Source: Tethya wilhelma (lineage: Eukaryota > Porifera > Demospongiae > Tethyida > Tethyidae). From it: a DNA stretch of 64,000 nucleotides. Position 1 is the first letter of the stretch. Every line of letters starts with the position of its first letter. The notes under the pieces are model-generated. The model saw only the letters and a list, made by a program, of their open reading frames with translations. It had not been told where the DNA came from and made no database searches. Positions 1 to 9,985 of this stretch are shown in pieces. The DNA lies in contig CAXIPT010000014.1 of the NCBI GenBank assembly GCA_964030475.1, positions 226,028 to 290,027 of the forward strand. The letters are read 5' to 3'. A program made the position numbers and the translations under genes.

Positions 1-1082
1 GTGTGTGTGTGTGTTCACTCTTAATCTGAAGAACAGCAAGTCTACTCTGAAAATTAAGGACATATAGGCATGGAGTACTGATGTTCATCTAAAAAAAATA
101 TGTGTATCAGAAGCTAAAAGCTTATAGTTCTTGAGCTATGCCAGGATTTTCAGTCCGAGCCATTGCTCGGGCGGCCATTTTGGCTACGTGGCCCCACCCA
201 CTATAGCACTACGTATAGGTATATGTATAGCGAGCTAACGAGAGTTGCCTGATCGTGCGCTAGCTGCACCTCGCTATATAGAACACTGGAAGTCTGAGAT
301 AGCGACACTGACTCTAGTATAAATGCTTAGAAGTAACAGAGTATTTCTAGTCCAAGCACTTGTGTTTTGCAAACTCTGCAGCAAGATAGCTTGTGATAAT
401 ATTATGATCGTGACGTTGCCTAAGTAGCCACGCCCATGCACAGTACAGTCTGCGCTGCATGCATTGCCAGCCTCGATGTTATACAGCTGCAGTAAAGTAT
501 AGAAAGTGTATTTTACATTAGATTGCAATGCTAACAGTATACGTACAATCATGCCTCGATATCCTTCCTCACTGCCTCATTGTAATGCATGCAATAAATA
601 TTGTATTGCATAGACGGTGTGTATCACAGTGTATATACGCCGAGGGTTGTGCACCATGCATATGGTGCCTTTCATTATATTTGTGGGAGACTTATAGAGC
701 CTGGGAATGAAGCTAGCATGGAGTGAGTGTGTGAGTGAGCAGAGGAGGTAATGTAGGGCATGGTTGACCTTCGTTCACTAATGACGGTACCTTTGTCTCC
801 CACGATTTTATTTAGATTTTGATCATGTGATCTAATTAAATTTGTTGGGTGTTCATATTGCATAAAGGTCAAACTATGTCCTATCTCCTCTGTGCATGTG
901 AATGTGTTTCTTACCCATTTAAACACTCGAGCCAGTGCAGTTGCATACCCAGAGTCCCCAAAAGAGATACTGATGGCATTGGTATTCTGGGGTGCACGTG
1001 CTCCAAAACCTAGAACAGCTCCTCTCATAGTATTAGTCAATAACTATAAAAAAGAAATGCAATTGGAATACAATAAATGTTT

Positions 1083-1272
1083 TACCGTAGATTGGGAAAT
1101 TTTCGTCGCTAAAAAATTTTTGTAGACAACCATTACCGACGAAAATTAAACTCGGCGAAAAATTATTTTGTATGGCGATCTTTACCGAATCATCCGTAAC
1201 AATGAAAATTAAACTACGTGAAAATTTAACAGGCGAAATATTTTACCGACGAAAATTTCCCGATCTACGGTA
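1083..1272. mobile_element. MITE-like element with 26-bp inverted ends
   Basis: The first 26 bases (TACCGTAGATTGGGAAATTT onward) are repeated as a near-perfect reverse complement at 1247-1272. The element is about 190 bp, AT-rich and non-coding, and sits in AT-rich DNA, so the target duplication cannot be fixed beyond a possible TA. Internal copies of ACCGACGAAAATTA suggest subterminal repeats. This is the build of a non-autonomous DNA transposon; the superfamily is unknown. Confidence 0.65.
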
Positions 1273-1707
1273 ATTATTAAAATTACTGTTAATAAACAAA
1301 CCAATTGCTGGTCAAGGGGGAGTGTCTCAAATTCACTATAGATGCCATCCTCTTCCACTTTCTTTGTAAACTTCCACTTCAGGTCCTTTTCATCGTGTGT
1401 CTGGTGTTCTTTATCCTTTGTACGAGTATAATCTGTACCGTATAGTGGGTAAATTTGGTGAGAATTAAATATGCTGAATTGGTGAATTATTCTGCAAATT
1501 ACCAAATTAACATTGGCAAACATTTTTATAAGCACACACATGCATATAAACAAAGCAGCTTGCAGAATTAAATCGCCAAATTTAAAATCGCAAATTATGC
1601 AAAAATGCGAATTCGCTAAATTTTAAGTTTTAACCACTGTGTCTTCACTAATACAACATGCAGGTATACACCAAGAGGTGATCAGGACTTGTGGTATCAT
1701 TAGCAGA

Positions 1708-1710
<3 letters not shown>

Positions 1711-1742
<32 letters not shown>

Positions 1743-1743
1743 N
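1711..1743. repeat. (CA)n microsatellite with an n
   Basis: Uninterrupted CA dinucleotides end in an undetermined base at 1743. No function is apparent. Confidence 0.9.
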
Positions 1744-2057
1744 CACCACAGCTACAAGAGTAGACATGTTTAAGTTCCCAAAATTTGGTAAATGGTCGCT
1801 AGAAAAATTTGCATTATCAGTTGCTGCACGTGTGCCAGTGACTGAAGTAGCTATATAGAGTGCATGTGCTGGTATTAGCCCAGCATAAACCTGCCATACA
1901 AGCCATAATTCATAAATCATGCATGCGCATGATCAAACCTCGATCAGGCCTCATGCAGGTTTACATGCATGCACAATCATAATAATATTATAATGGTCAT
2001 TGTTGAATCCACACACTTTAATAGGCGGACATACTAAACTTGGATAACTAACACTAT

Positions 2058-5000
2058 CTAAAACAAACCAAAAAAGTCATCATCAGAATCGGACAAAGTC
2101 ATGGATTCCATACCAGATTCACTGGACATAAATCTATTTTCAGCTGCTGCAAGCAATAGGTTATTGACTGATTCAGGTTCCTCACGACCTTCAGTGATAT
2201 CCTCAGTTTCACTTTCACTTTGTAAAATATTTGTTCCATCTTTAAAGTCGCCTTGTTTGATAAGGTTGTGGAGTTTGTTTAGATTATCGTACAAATTGGG
2301 AGCATTCTCTTCAACCAACATTATTTGTTTAATGGTCTCTGAGGAACGAGCTTCCCAAAATATCATAGTACCAAAGTCTTTTTGTTTGGGTTTTTTATCT
2401 TTAGAACTACCCAGTGATAGATCTTCATCGTAGATGCAGTGCTGTCCACAACTCACTACAATAAGTTTGCCAGCACGTGGTACACATGTGAGACACTGAA
2501 CGTAGTTGTCGTACGGCTGATACCAAGTAAGTAACTTGTCTTGCCTAAAGAGAAGAATGTGACCACTGACTGTACCAGTCCAAATCGTATGACCGGCTAG
2601 TGTGATGGCAGTTATTGCCATATCTTTCTTTGGAAGTCGGTCATTCAATCTTCTCAAGTATCTTGCAACATGTATATCAAAAAGGTGGCTTCTACTCAGA
2701 GCATTCCATGCAACTATCACTGAGCTTCCAACTTGACAACTCCAAACTTGTCTCTTGTCTGGTGTGAGGATAAGCTTACCAATCATCTCTTTCTGCTCTT
2801 CTTTACCCTCTTCAATTTGATATTGACTTGATGACATGTCTCTTTTTATGAAGTAGAGGATATTTCCAAGTGAGACCCACAAGTGTGCTTTCTTACGAGG
2901 ACTAGGGTGAACATATAGTGTGTCATTTACAGCATTCTGGGCAATAAACATGTATGGTGGGTTTAAACCAGTTGTCTTGATCATATCGATATCATTTGAG
3001 AAGATAAACACAAAGCCTTTATGTGTACCAGCATAAACAGTGTCCTCAGAAGCAGCCAGACTTGAAACAGAGCTTCTCCGCATCCTGATTGTGTGAACAT
3101 GCTTGTGGGTGTTTACATTGAAAATCTCAATAGTACCTCCAGTATCAGTCTGTGTGCCTAGCCACAGATGGCCTTTAGACTGCAGCATGCATTTGACATG
3201 CCTATACTTGAGGTATACCACTCTTTCTTCAAGAGTGTGAGTGTCGATGAACATCATTGCAGTACCGATTTCATTTTCCTTTCGTGAAGCTAACCCAGTT
3301 AATAAAACTTCCGTGCATTCAGTTTGCTCACCATCGATCGTCTTGACTACTCCTATAGTATTTTGAGCACCAAAGCTATCAAAATTACACTTGATCGAAT
3401 AAACACAAGAAATAGTCTGCACTGTTGAACGGCTAAGATACTTTATGATGGTATCTATTTCTGGCCGGTCATTAGGCTCAGACTGCCAACATGTTTTCAT
3501 GACTTGTGTCAGGTAGTAGTATGAACTTCTAGCTTCTGGTACATCAACAATCTTGGGACGCTTCCCCTGGAGAATAGCATCCCCTGGACGAATCCCACGA
3601 TGAATGTCATCACCTTGGAACGGGTTTCGTCGAGCTATGAGCTGATACAGGAACATTGCAAATGAAAAAATGTCTGCTTTGTGGTTGTACTTGGAATTGC
3701 TGCTTTTCTTTCCAAATTCTAACACTTCAGGAGCAGTGAAGCCAGGGGTTCCTTTCTGTCCTTTAGCTCCAAGAGGACTTAGATATGATGCAATGCCTAA
3801 ATCAGCTATCTTACAATGGCATAATGAATCAGCATCCAGTGACCACACCAACACATTGCCTGCCTTAACATCCCTATAGATGACATGTTTGCTATGCAAA
3901 AATCTCAGGCCAGTAGCTACTTGCATTGCTATTCGATATATTGTAATTCGATCCACTGGATTGCTATTCTTCAGAATTGCATGACTGACTGATTTTTCAG
4001 GAGCAACTTCAAGTACCAGTGCCAACAGGTCTGCATATTTGCATACTCCTATCAGGCTTACAAGGCAAGGATGGCGCAGTTTGTACAAGAACCGGGCTTC
4101 TGAAGCAAATTCACTGTAGATTTTTCGATTATTTACAGATTGTTTCTTCTTGCCTTGAGCATCTTGCTCCTTGTGGTCATGTACACATTTCTTAACTGCT
4201 ACACTGCTATCTTTGTACTTACCTCTCAGTACAACACTGTAACCTCCCTTTCCTAGGACATGATCTGATACTTCAATGTCACTGGGCTTGAGGTGAAACT
4301 GCTGTTCAATATCTCTATAGAGCAGATCTGGTACTATATCAGCCAACTCAACAACGTCACAATGTGAAGTTCAGAAGGGTTTTCACACTTCATTCCCGTA
4401 TTTCCCTTCAACACTTCTGAAAAGCATTTGCTGATATCAAACATAAACGGGTTTGGGTACTTCAACTTGGCACACTCGGGACATTCCACCCTCTGTTGGT
4501 ACTCGTCAGGTTTGATACCAGAAAACCAATCCCCAAGAAGAGAATGAATGAGATCTATAAGTTGACAGGTAACATCTGTTCCAGTAGTGTTCATTGACAC
4601 TGTTATATACACTCCATCTTTGTCTGACTTTCCACAACCCTCTAAAGCTTCGATACAGAACGTGACTTTGTGGTTGCGGTAATAGAGACCTGTCTTCCAG
4701 TATACTAGTTGGACGTCTTCACTAAGGGAGTTGGCTCTTACCTCAAAAGTCTCACGAGATGTTCGTTGAGTTTGTGGTACCTGGCGACGTTTGCTGATTG
4801 ATGGAATGGTCTTGTGGAGAGCGTTCTTTACTTCACTGAGGGAGTGCATGATTCTGGACAGTAGTCGGCTCCAGAACCCAGGGGGAGTTTTTGCTGCTTT
4901 GAACTCAATGTATCTAGAGTAGTAAGGGTAGCTTTGGTCAAAGACCAGGATTTCATCTGATGGCCTTCTTTCTGGCAAAGTGGAAGGAATAAGGATGTGT

Positions 5001-5722
5001 TTGTCATCAAGGGACAGAGCTATTTCAAAGTGATCAAGAAGAGCAATGTACTGCTCGGTGTACTCAAGTGGAAATTTGGTACTTTTGTAGATCTGGGGCA
5101 AGTTGTCGCGTAACAGGATACCATTTCTAACATAGGGGTTTTTCTCTCGAATGGTGACTATAGTAGCCATCATGTCACAAAGCCAGCAAGGGTATATGAA
5201 ATACAGCTTGTGAAGACCATTGCTTTGGTCATTGTAGTGCAATATGGTTCCTATCTCTGTGAGAAAGACAACAGCTGTACGAAGATCGTCCTCACCTTGT
5301 AAATCAGTAAGGTCAGTTTCTTGAACCATTTGTTTGAACTCTTCAAAATTCATGATTGGTTCGCGGCTCCCATCTATTACCTCCTTCTGAATGACCTGAA
5401 TCCTTTCGTCAAGCCTGTGATAACTGGTAGGGATCTTTCTCCCCATGACTGGTGCACTGTTGGTTTTGTACGTCTCTGCTTCTCTGTAGATCACTTCTTT
5501 GAGTTCCTTCATATCATCCTTTATTCCAATGGAAATCACTTTGTCATAAATTTGAAGCTTGGATTTGTATGGCTCTATATGAAGCTGAACCTTTTGGTAG
5601 AGAGCTTGTAGGCTTTGACCTTCTTGTATTGCCTTCATCTCATCGAGGTGAGAACCTACAACGATGACCTTTGAGTCGGGAGCTCTTACAGCAATGTTGT
5701 TGAGCCAGTGGACAACTTCCTT
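2058..5722 (-). CDS. ROCO-1: ROC-COR-kinase-WD40 protein, 5 prime-truncated and frameshifted
   Basis: LRRK-like ROCO protein kinase, a close paralogue of ROCO-2 (23665-32147). The readable part begins inside the ROC GTPase domain directly after a 4-N gap (KEVVHWLNNI, then the VGSHLDE guanine-binding motif), runs through COR and stops at 4334. A second frame, overlapping by a few bases, carries the kinase (GKGGYSVVLRG loop, VAVKKC lysine, YRDVKAGN catalytic loop, ADLG metal motif, APE) and a WD40-type propeller, and ends at 2058 in an acidic tail. The two frames are joined in ROCO-2. Here about 2 extra bases near 4355-4365 (AATGTGAAG against GATGAAG on the plus strand) break the frame between COR and kinase. 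That is either a pseudogenising indel or a draft error. The P-loop, LRR and ankyrin parts are missing because the contig changes to another gene at the gap. All catalytic kinase residues are present. Confidence 0.8.
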
Positions 5723-5726
5723 NNNN

Positions 5727-5764
<38 letters not shown>

Positions 5765-5790
5765 ACACACACACACACAAACATAGACAC
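5723..5790. repeat. 4-N gap plus CA microsatellite joining two genes
   Basis: Four Ns (5723-5726) are followed by CA dinucleotides to about 5779. The ROC domain of ROCO-1 lies on one side and the channel-gene C-terminus on the other, on the same strand. The frame happens to stay open across the repeat, but a gap of unknown size within a microsatellite is a classic place for a false join. On the minus strand a possible donor (ACAG then GTGTCT) sits at the edge of the channel exon. Confidence 0.85.
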
Positions 5791-6316
5791 CTGTGGAGGC
5801 ATCAGGATCATTCTGGGTGTTACGATGAAGGTTTAACCTTCTCTGGTCATCATCCAGGAGATATTTTAACTCCTTCTCCACTTGAATATCCCTGAAGACT
5901 TGTCCCAACCAACTGTCCGTTCTGAACAACTTCATGACAAGAAAATCCAAATCATTCCGTATCCGCGGGTCAGAACAAGAAGGCCAAGGAACAGCAGTGA
6001 TGAATTTATGTAGAAATCGGCGGAAAGATCTCAAACATTTTGGGACAGGTAGTTTGGGCACATAAAAGTTAGGAGTGAGACCAGATTGAAATGAAAAAGT
6101 AGCAATGGCTTTTGAACCCAGTTCATTAGTGTGAATACTCCAAGACCAGATCAGTGCCCAGGTGAGTCCAAAACTGACCAGTAAAAGTAGGCCTATTTCT
6201 GCCCCCCACAGTACACTGAGGAGCCGAAGAGTCTCAAATGTACATGTAACATTTTGATTGAGAGGCCAGTGTTCTTCACCAGAATAAAAGATTGAATTAC
6301 GATCTGTAGCAGGACA
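5791..6316 (-). pseudogene. Pannexin/LRRC8-like channel, C-terminal fragment
   Basis: Third fragment of the interrupted four-TM channel gene (other parts 6681-6882 and 14281-14696). It encodes the second extracellular loop with two Cys (CPATDRN and NVTCTF), the fourth membrane segment (IGLLLLVSFGLTWALIW), then a cytosolic stretch with DLDFLVMKLFRTDSW and VEKELKYLLDDDQRRLNLH. That last part resembles the post-TM4 region of LRRC8 and pannexin-like proteins. The frame is in phase with the middle fragment once the element at 6324-6680 and one copy of its target duplication are taken out. The 3 prime side ends in a CA microsatellite and N gap, so whether LRRs follow, as in LRRC8, cannot be seen. 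Confidence 0.65.
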
Positions 6317-6323
6317 GGTGAAG

Positions 6324-6680
6324 TAGCGATATCAGACCTCCGAAGACGTTCAGTATATCAAAAATATCTCGACTCGTGCTTGAAGTACGCTCATGAAATA
6401 AATTGTGTTGGACGGGACAATGAATGAGCTATCTGCTGACACCTAAACCGTGCAAATTGGTTGCGCGGAATCACCGCCTGCTCAATAATTGTATGTATGG
6501 AAGTTTCTATTGAAAATTTTTGGGTGGGCGTGGCTTTGCAACAGTTTTATGTATGATCGTGTAACAAGCACCATTGGATAGCGCTTGTGGATAACTATCG
6601 TCAGATACTTGAACATTTACATATTACTTAGAAAAACTCTGCGGAAAAACGGGTGAATTTGTAGAGGTCTGACATCGCTA
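6324..6680. mobile_element. 357-bp inverted-repeat element inside the channel exon
   Basis: The ends are TAGCGATATCAGACCTC and its reverse complement GAGGTCTGACATCGCTA, with one mismatch. The element is flanked by GGTGAAG at 6317-6323 and 6681-6687; the match extends to 8 bp (GGTGAAGT) if the terminal T is counted in the target. It has no coding potential. A 7-8-bp duplication suits a hAT-like or related non-autonomous element. Excision with one target copy restores the channel frame precisely across ...NPNFT/CPATD.... Confidence 0.85.
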
Positions 6681-6882
6681 GGTGAAGTTTGGATTAAAGT
6701 TTTCTACAAAGAATCCAATCACGAATGCAATGCCAGCCAAAGACCAAATCAGTTGGACAAACAGTTTGAATCTATACAGATAGAAGATAGTGTTTCTGTT
6801 ATATGTACTGAATACATCTTCCAATTGCTGAACAATTATTCGATTTTCAGGAAAGTGTTTGCCTGTGGTCGTGTCTCGAAGG
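6681..6882 (-). pseudogene. Pannexin/LRRC8-like channel, middle fragment
   Basis: This fragment lies between the two insertions. Read on the minus strand in the frame of the N-terminal fragment, it gives a cytosolic linker (RDTTTGKHFPENRIIVQQLE), a TIFYLYRFKLF stretch and the third membrane segment (FVQLIWSLAGIAFVIGFFV), ending in NFNPNFT at the second insertion. LRRC8 proteins have a comparable IVYRLYMRQ-type segment just before TM3. There is no stop in the fragment. Bases 6874-6882 are the target duplication of the large transposon. As the locus stands, the mRNA cannot encode a full channel unless the insertions are spliced out. Confidence 0.7.
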
Positions 6883-6986
6883 TAGTCTGGCTTACCAGAC
6901 TCTTCGCAAGGAAAGGAAGAGTCTGGTGAATTGCGTATACTACGTTTGTGCCAATGACCAGAATCAGGTCATGACCACAATGATGT

Positions 6987-7120
6987 ATCTCAAGTGGGTG
7001 TGTGGGCAATACTACGCAATCCCCTTACCACAATATACGGTACTGCATTTGCAGCTGCTGTGTATTTGTACAGCTTCCTCACTGGGATATACGTAGTATT
7101 GCCCACACACCCACTTGAGA
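6987..7120. mobile_element. 134-bp MITE nested in the transposon left TIR
   Basis: TCTCAAGTGGGTGTGTGGGC at the left end is mirrored exactly at 7092-7120, with TA on both sides (6985-6986 and 7121-7122). Skipping it, the left TIR continues ATGTA-CACAACCAA just as the right TIR does, which shows that it inserted after the large transposon. TA duplication plus long perfect TIRs suggests a Tc1/mariner-type non-autonomous element. Confidence 0.85.
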
Positions 7121-7385
7121 TACACAACCAATTTCTCACGGTAATGAATCACTACCGTGTGCTCAACGTTGTCGAATCGTGCACGTGCACAACATCGTGT
7201 CATCAAATTTTTTGTGCATCAACGTATCAACAGCGATGCACAGTAGCGTATCCGTAGTTGTGATATTGAACTCAAAACGACACTGTATCACCACTGTGCT
7301 GCGTCAATGAAACAGTCATGAGCCTGTTTCAAGCATTATTTACGCTACTGTAACTGGAACGTACTGATAACCGTTCCAGTGGAAA

Positions 7386-8181
7386 ATGGCGGGTACTTGG
7401 CAAGACAAGGAAAATATCCCACCAGCCCGGCCTGTAGCAGCTCAAGCCAAGCAATCAGCTCTTATTAGTCATCGTGCTTTTTATAAGGACACCTGGCTTT
7501 CTACTAGAAAGTAAGTAGCATGTTTCTGACAATACATGAGCTAATTTGAATGCATGACCAAGTTATACTGAGCCCTCTGCTAGTTAACTGACTGTTTTTG
7601 ACTGCATATGCATACATGCACAGAAGGAGAAAGGACTACCAATGTCCGGACGAATTTATTTTAAAAGGGAAGGATCCTAATGACAATAGTAGTACTGATC
7701 ACGAGAAGCAAGAGCCAAAGAGACCAAGGTACAGCTATATATATTTATGCATGCATGTCATGTTCTGCTTATGATAAGTAATTTATATGTATAGGAAAAC
7801 TTCAACTGTTACACCAGTAGAAAACTTCAAGCTTGCTGAACTTGGTCTGTCATTGCAAAAGGAGAAGCGTTATTGTTGTAAACAGTGTGAGAGGGTAAGT
7901 TCAACTTGTAGCCTGAAAATCACAATACATCATGCATGTGCATGTCGCTATTACTGCATACCATAAGTTGTATGTTAATAACTGCAGTGCATGTAGGCAC
8001 TATAATAATTTACTCAAAGTCCATGTATGCTTGCATACAGTGGTTCACAGACCATCCATTATACCCTAACAAGGAGGTCCACTTGCAGATTACAGGGAAA
8101 CATAAAAAGCCACCACGTCCCCCATCCCCACCTGGGATTTGGGACATAAGCTTTCCTTCATCATCTGAAGATGAGTCATGA
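7386..8181 (+). CDS. Small transposon-borne protein, 4 exons, about 155 aa
   Basis: Predicted exons are 7386-7510, 7624-7728, 7795-7894 and 8041-8181, all with GT..AG introns and consistent phase, from ATG (MAGTWQDKENIPPARPVAAQ) to TGA. The protein is hydrophilic and basic in the middle (STRKRRKDYQCPDEF, EPKRPRKTST), has a small Cys cluster (RYCCKQCERWF) that could bind a metal, a Pro-rich stretch (KKPPRPPSPPGIW) and an acidic Ser tail. It is not a family I recognise. It lies just inside the left TIR and diverges from nothing else, so it is probably an accessory protein of the element. It could instead be a captured host gene; the single-element context cannot tell. Confidence 0.6.
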
Positions 8182-8477
8182 CTTGTGACTGTCTGAGTTG
8201 TATTATTGTTAGAACATCACCAATTGATTGTAAATGATTCATGCAATTTTGCTATTATATTATTATTACTATAGCATTATTGATTGCCATGCATGAAAGG
8301 AATAATCTTGATTGAAATGATTAAATAAAGTTGTCAAGAATGAATAAAATGAATACAAATCAGTGATTCCAGAAGATCACAACAAAGGAGATCAGAATTA
8401 AACGAATCATGTCACTCAAATAATTGGTGTTTATTATACATAACAAAAACAAACTTATGATAATAATTGATAATGGA

Positions 8478-9901
8478 TTAATTGGCCTGAATTTCCGACT
8501 CTGGACCAGAATAATTCTCACTCCCAGAGGCTGTATATATAGTCAGTTCCCCTGAACCTGTACCTCCACATAGTAAATGATACGCAGTTCCAACATCTTC
8601 AACCATGATGTCATCCCATTGTTCCTCACTGATTTCAACAGGATAATTTGTCCCCAACCATTCTCGGAAGTTAGCATAATTACAACTGTTGGGAGATTCC
8701 CGGGCATATTTACGCTACAATAGAGAAAAAAAGAAGTGCATGGATACATATGGTCATAAACATTATTTTTTGTAAGTGTTATACTGACCAACAAAGCAAG
8801 GTGACGTTTGTATAATTCAATGTTGGTGTCTTCAGTTACAGTAATCTGTCGGACAATACTCTCTGCCAATTGATCCGTTGACATATTGCAAAATTTTGCA
8901 TAAGGGGCTATTCCCAAAATCTGATAATATAGAATTCATAGTATCACTGCATATACCAACACCAGTCTATTTTAAAAATAGTATGTATACATCCATAAAA
9001 ATGTGCCGCTATAGTACAAAGTCAAAAAGTACATTGTTTTTTACACCGTGGCACCAAAATAAGGCTATATAGCTAAATGAGCTGAACATTATTATAATAC
9101 CTTCCTCCTCTCATCAGTCCTAAAGTCGGTAAGTTTTCCCTTAGCATACTTGTAGGCAGTGTCATGCTTATGCTTATCTCGAGACTCTCTACCAAGTACT
9201 TTGACCAATGCAGACTACATAGAAATAATTTTTAAAATGCATGTGTACACGGCATATCTACTGATGTCACACTAAACAAGTATAATACCTGAATATCTTC
9301 TTCCCTAGGTTGCCGAGTTAGTGACTCACAAAACAGCTTCCCAACTTCAGCTTTCAATGGAGCCTGTACAGATGTCATAAATAAACACTGCCGGATCATG
9401 TGACGAGTCATGGGCTGGTACATATATAGCTACAGTATACTGTTATACCTCTAATGGGGAACCTTTGATGGTAAAAGTACTCTTTGCATGTTTTTTCATA
9501 AGAGAATTCAATTCTTTGACACTTTCACTGATAGTGTTTTGACAGGCTTCCATTTTTTTGACAGTGTCACTTACATATCTCATTTGATCACTAATTGTCT
9601 TCATCAATGCTAGTGTCGCGGTACTTTCACTTTGTGGGTCTCCTAGTTGACTGTTAGCGTTTTCCTGCATATTTACAGATCGGTTAATAGTTGACTGCCT
9701 GTGACTGCCAGTGTGAGGTCGAACTGGAACGTTTCTGCCGCGTAGTGATGTATTGGTTACAGGAACGTTCGTTGCAATGAAGGCCCGGGCATCACCTATG
9801 TTGTTCGAAGACATTGGAGTACTAGTGGGGCCGCGGCCATGAGATCTAGTACCTGACACTGATCGCAGTTGTGGGTTCAGTGACATCTTGCCCATACGCA
9901 A
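8478..9901 (-). CDS. Transposon-borne coiled-coil accessory protein, 5 exons, about 336 aa
   Basis: Predicted exons on the minus strand are 9901-9449, 9363-9289, 9214-9101, 8920-8789 and 8714-8478. All splice sites are GT..AG and phases agree to a TAA stop. The N-terminus is Ser/Thr/Arg/Asn-rich and disordered-looking, followed by a probable coiled coil around residues 100-145 (MKTISDQMRYVSDTVKKMEA). The C-terminal half is compact and mixed (RESRDKHKHDTAYKYAKGKL, WLGTNYPVEISEEQWDDI). I do not recognise the family; a BEN-like DNA-binding fold is a guess I cannot support. It is transcribed away from the transposase gene, sharing an intergenic space of under 100 bp (9902-9985), so the two probably use one bidirectional promoter. 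Confidence 0.65.
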
Positions 9902-9985
9902 AGGGAGGATTCTTTAATTTTGACGTAATTTCCCGCCAAATGAAGTAGGTCACATGATAGATCATGTGATAAGTCATGTTTGAAA

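Larger units (their letters stand above)
1..2057. other. Gene-free repeat-bearing DNA
   Basis: I see no convincing coding exon here; the open frames are short, lack splice logic and match no family I know. The stretch starts in a GT microsatellite, holds an inverted-repeat element (1083-1272), a CA microsatellite (1711-1743) with one undetermined base, and AT-rich sequence near 1440-1620 that looks like decayed inverted-repeat elements. At about 693-712 there is a copy of the AGCCTGGGAATGA(A/G)GCTA tip that also forms the ends of the element at 30308-30394. It lies 3 prime of the ROCO gene that ends at 2058. Confidence 0.5.

Noticed and set aside
675..1125. Overlapping open frames of 77-121 codons near the left edge
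   Set aside because: No family match, no splice logic, and they overlap repeat tips.
2101..4000. Plus-strand open frames opposite the ROCO genes (same at 23747-27564, 32418-33728)
   Set aside because: Antisense shadows of strongly conserved minus-strand kinase and WD40 coding sequence.
8478..9214. BEN-domain assignment for the coiled-coil transposon gene
   Set aside because: The C-terminal half has a similar size, but I could not find convincing signature residues.
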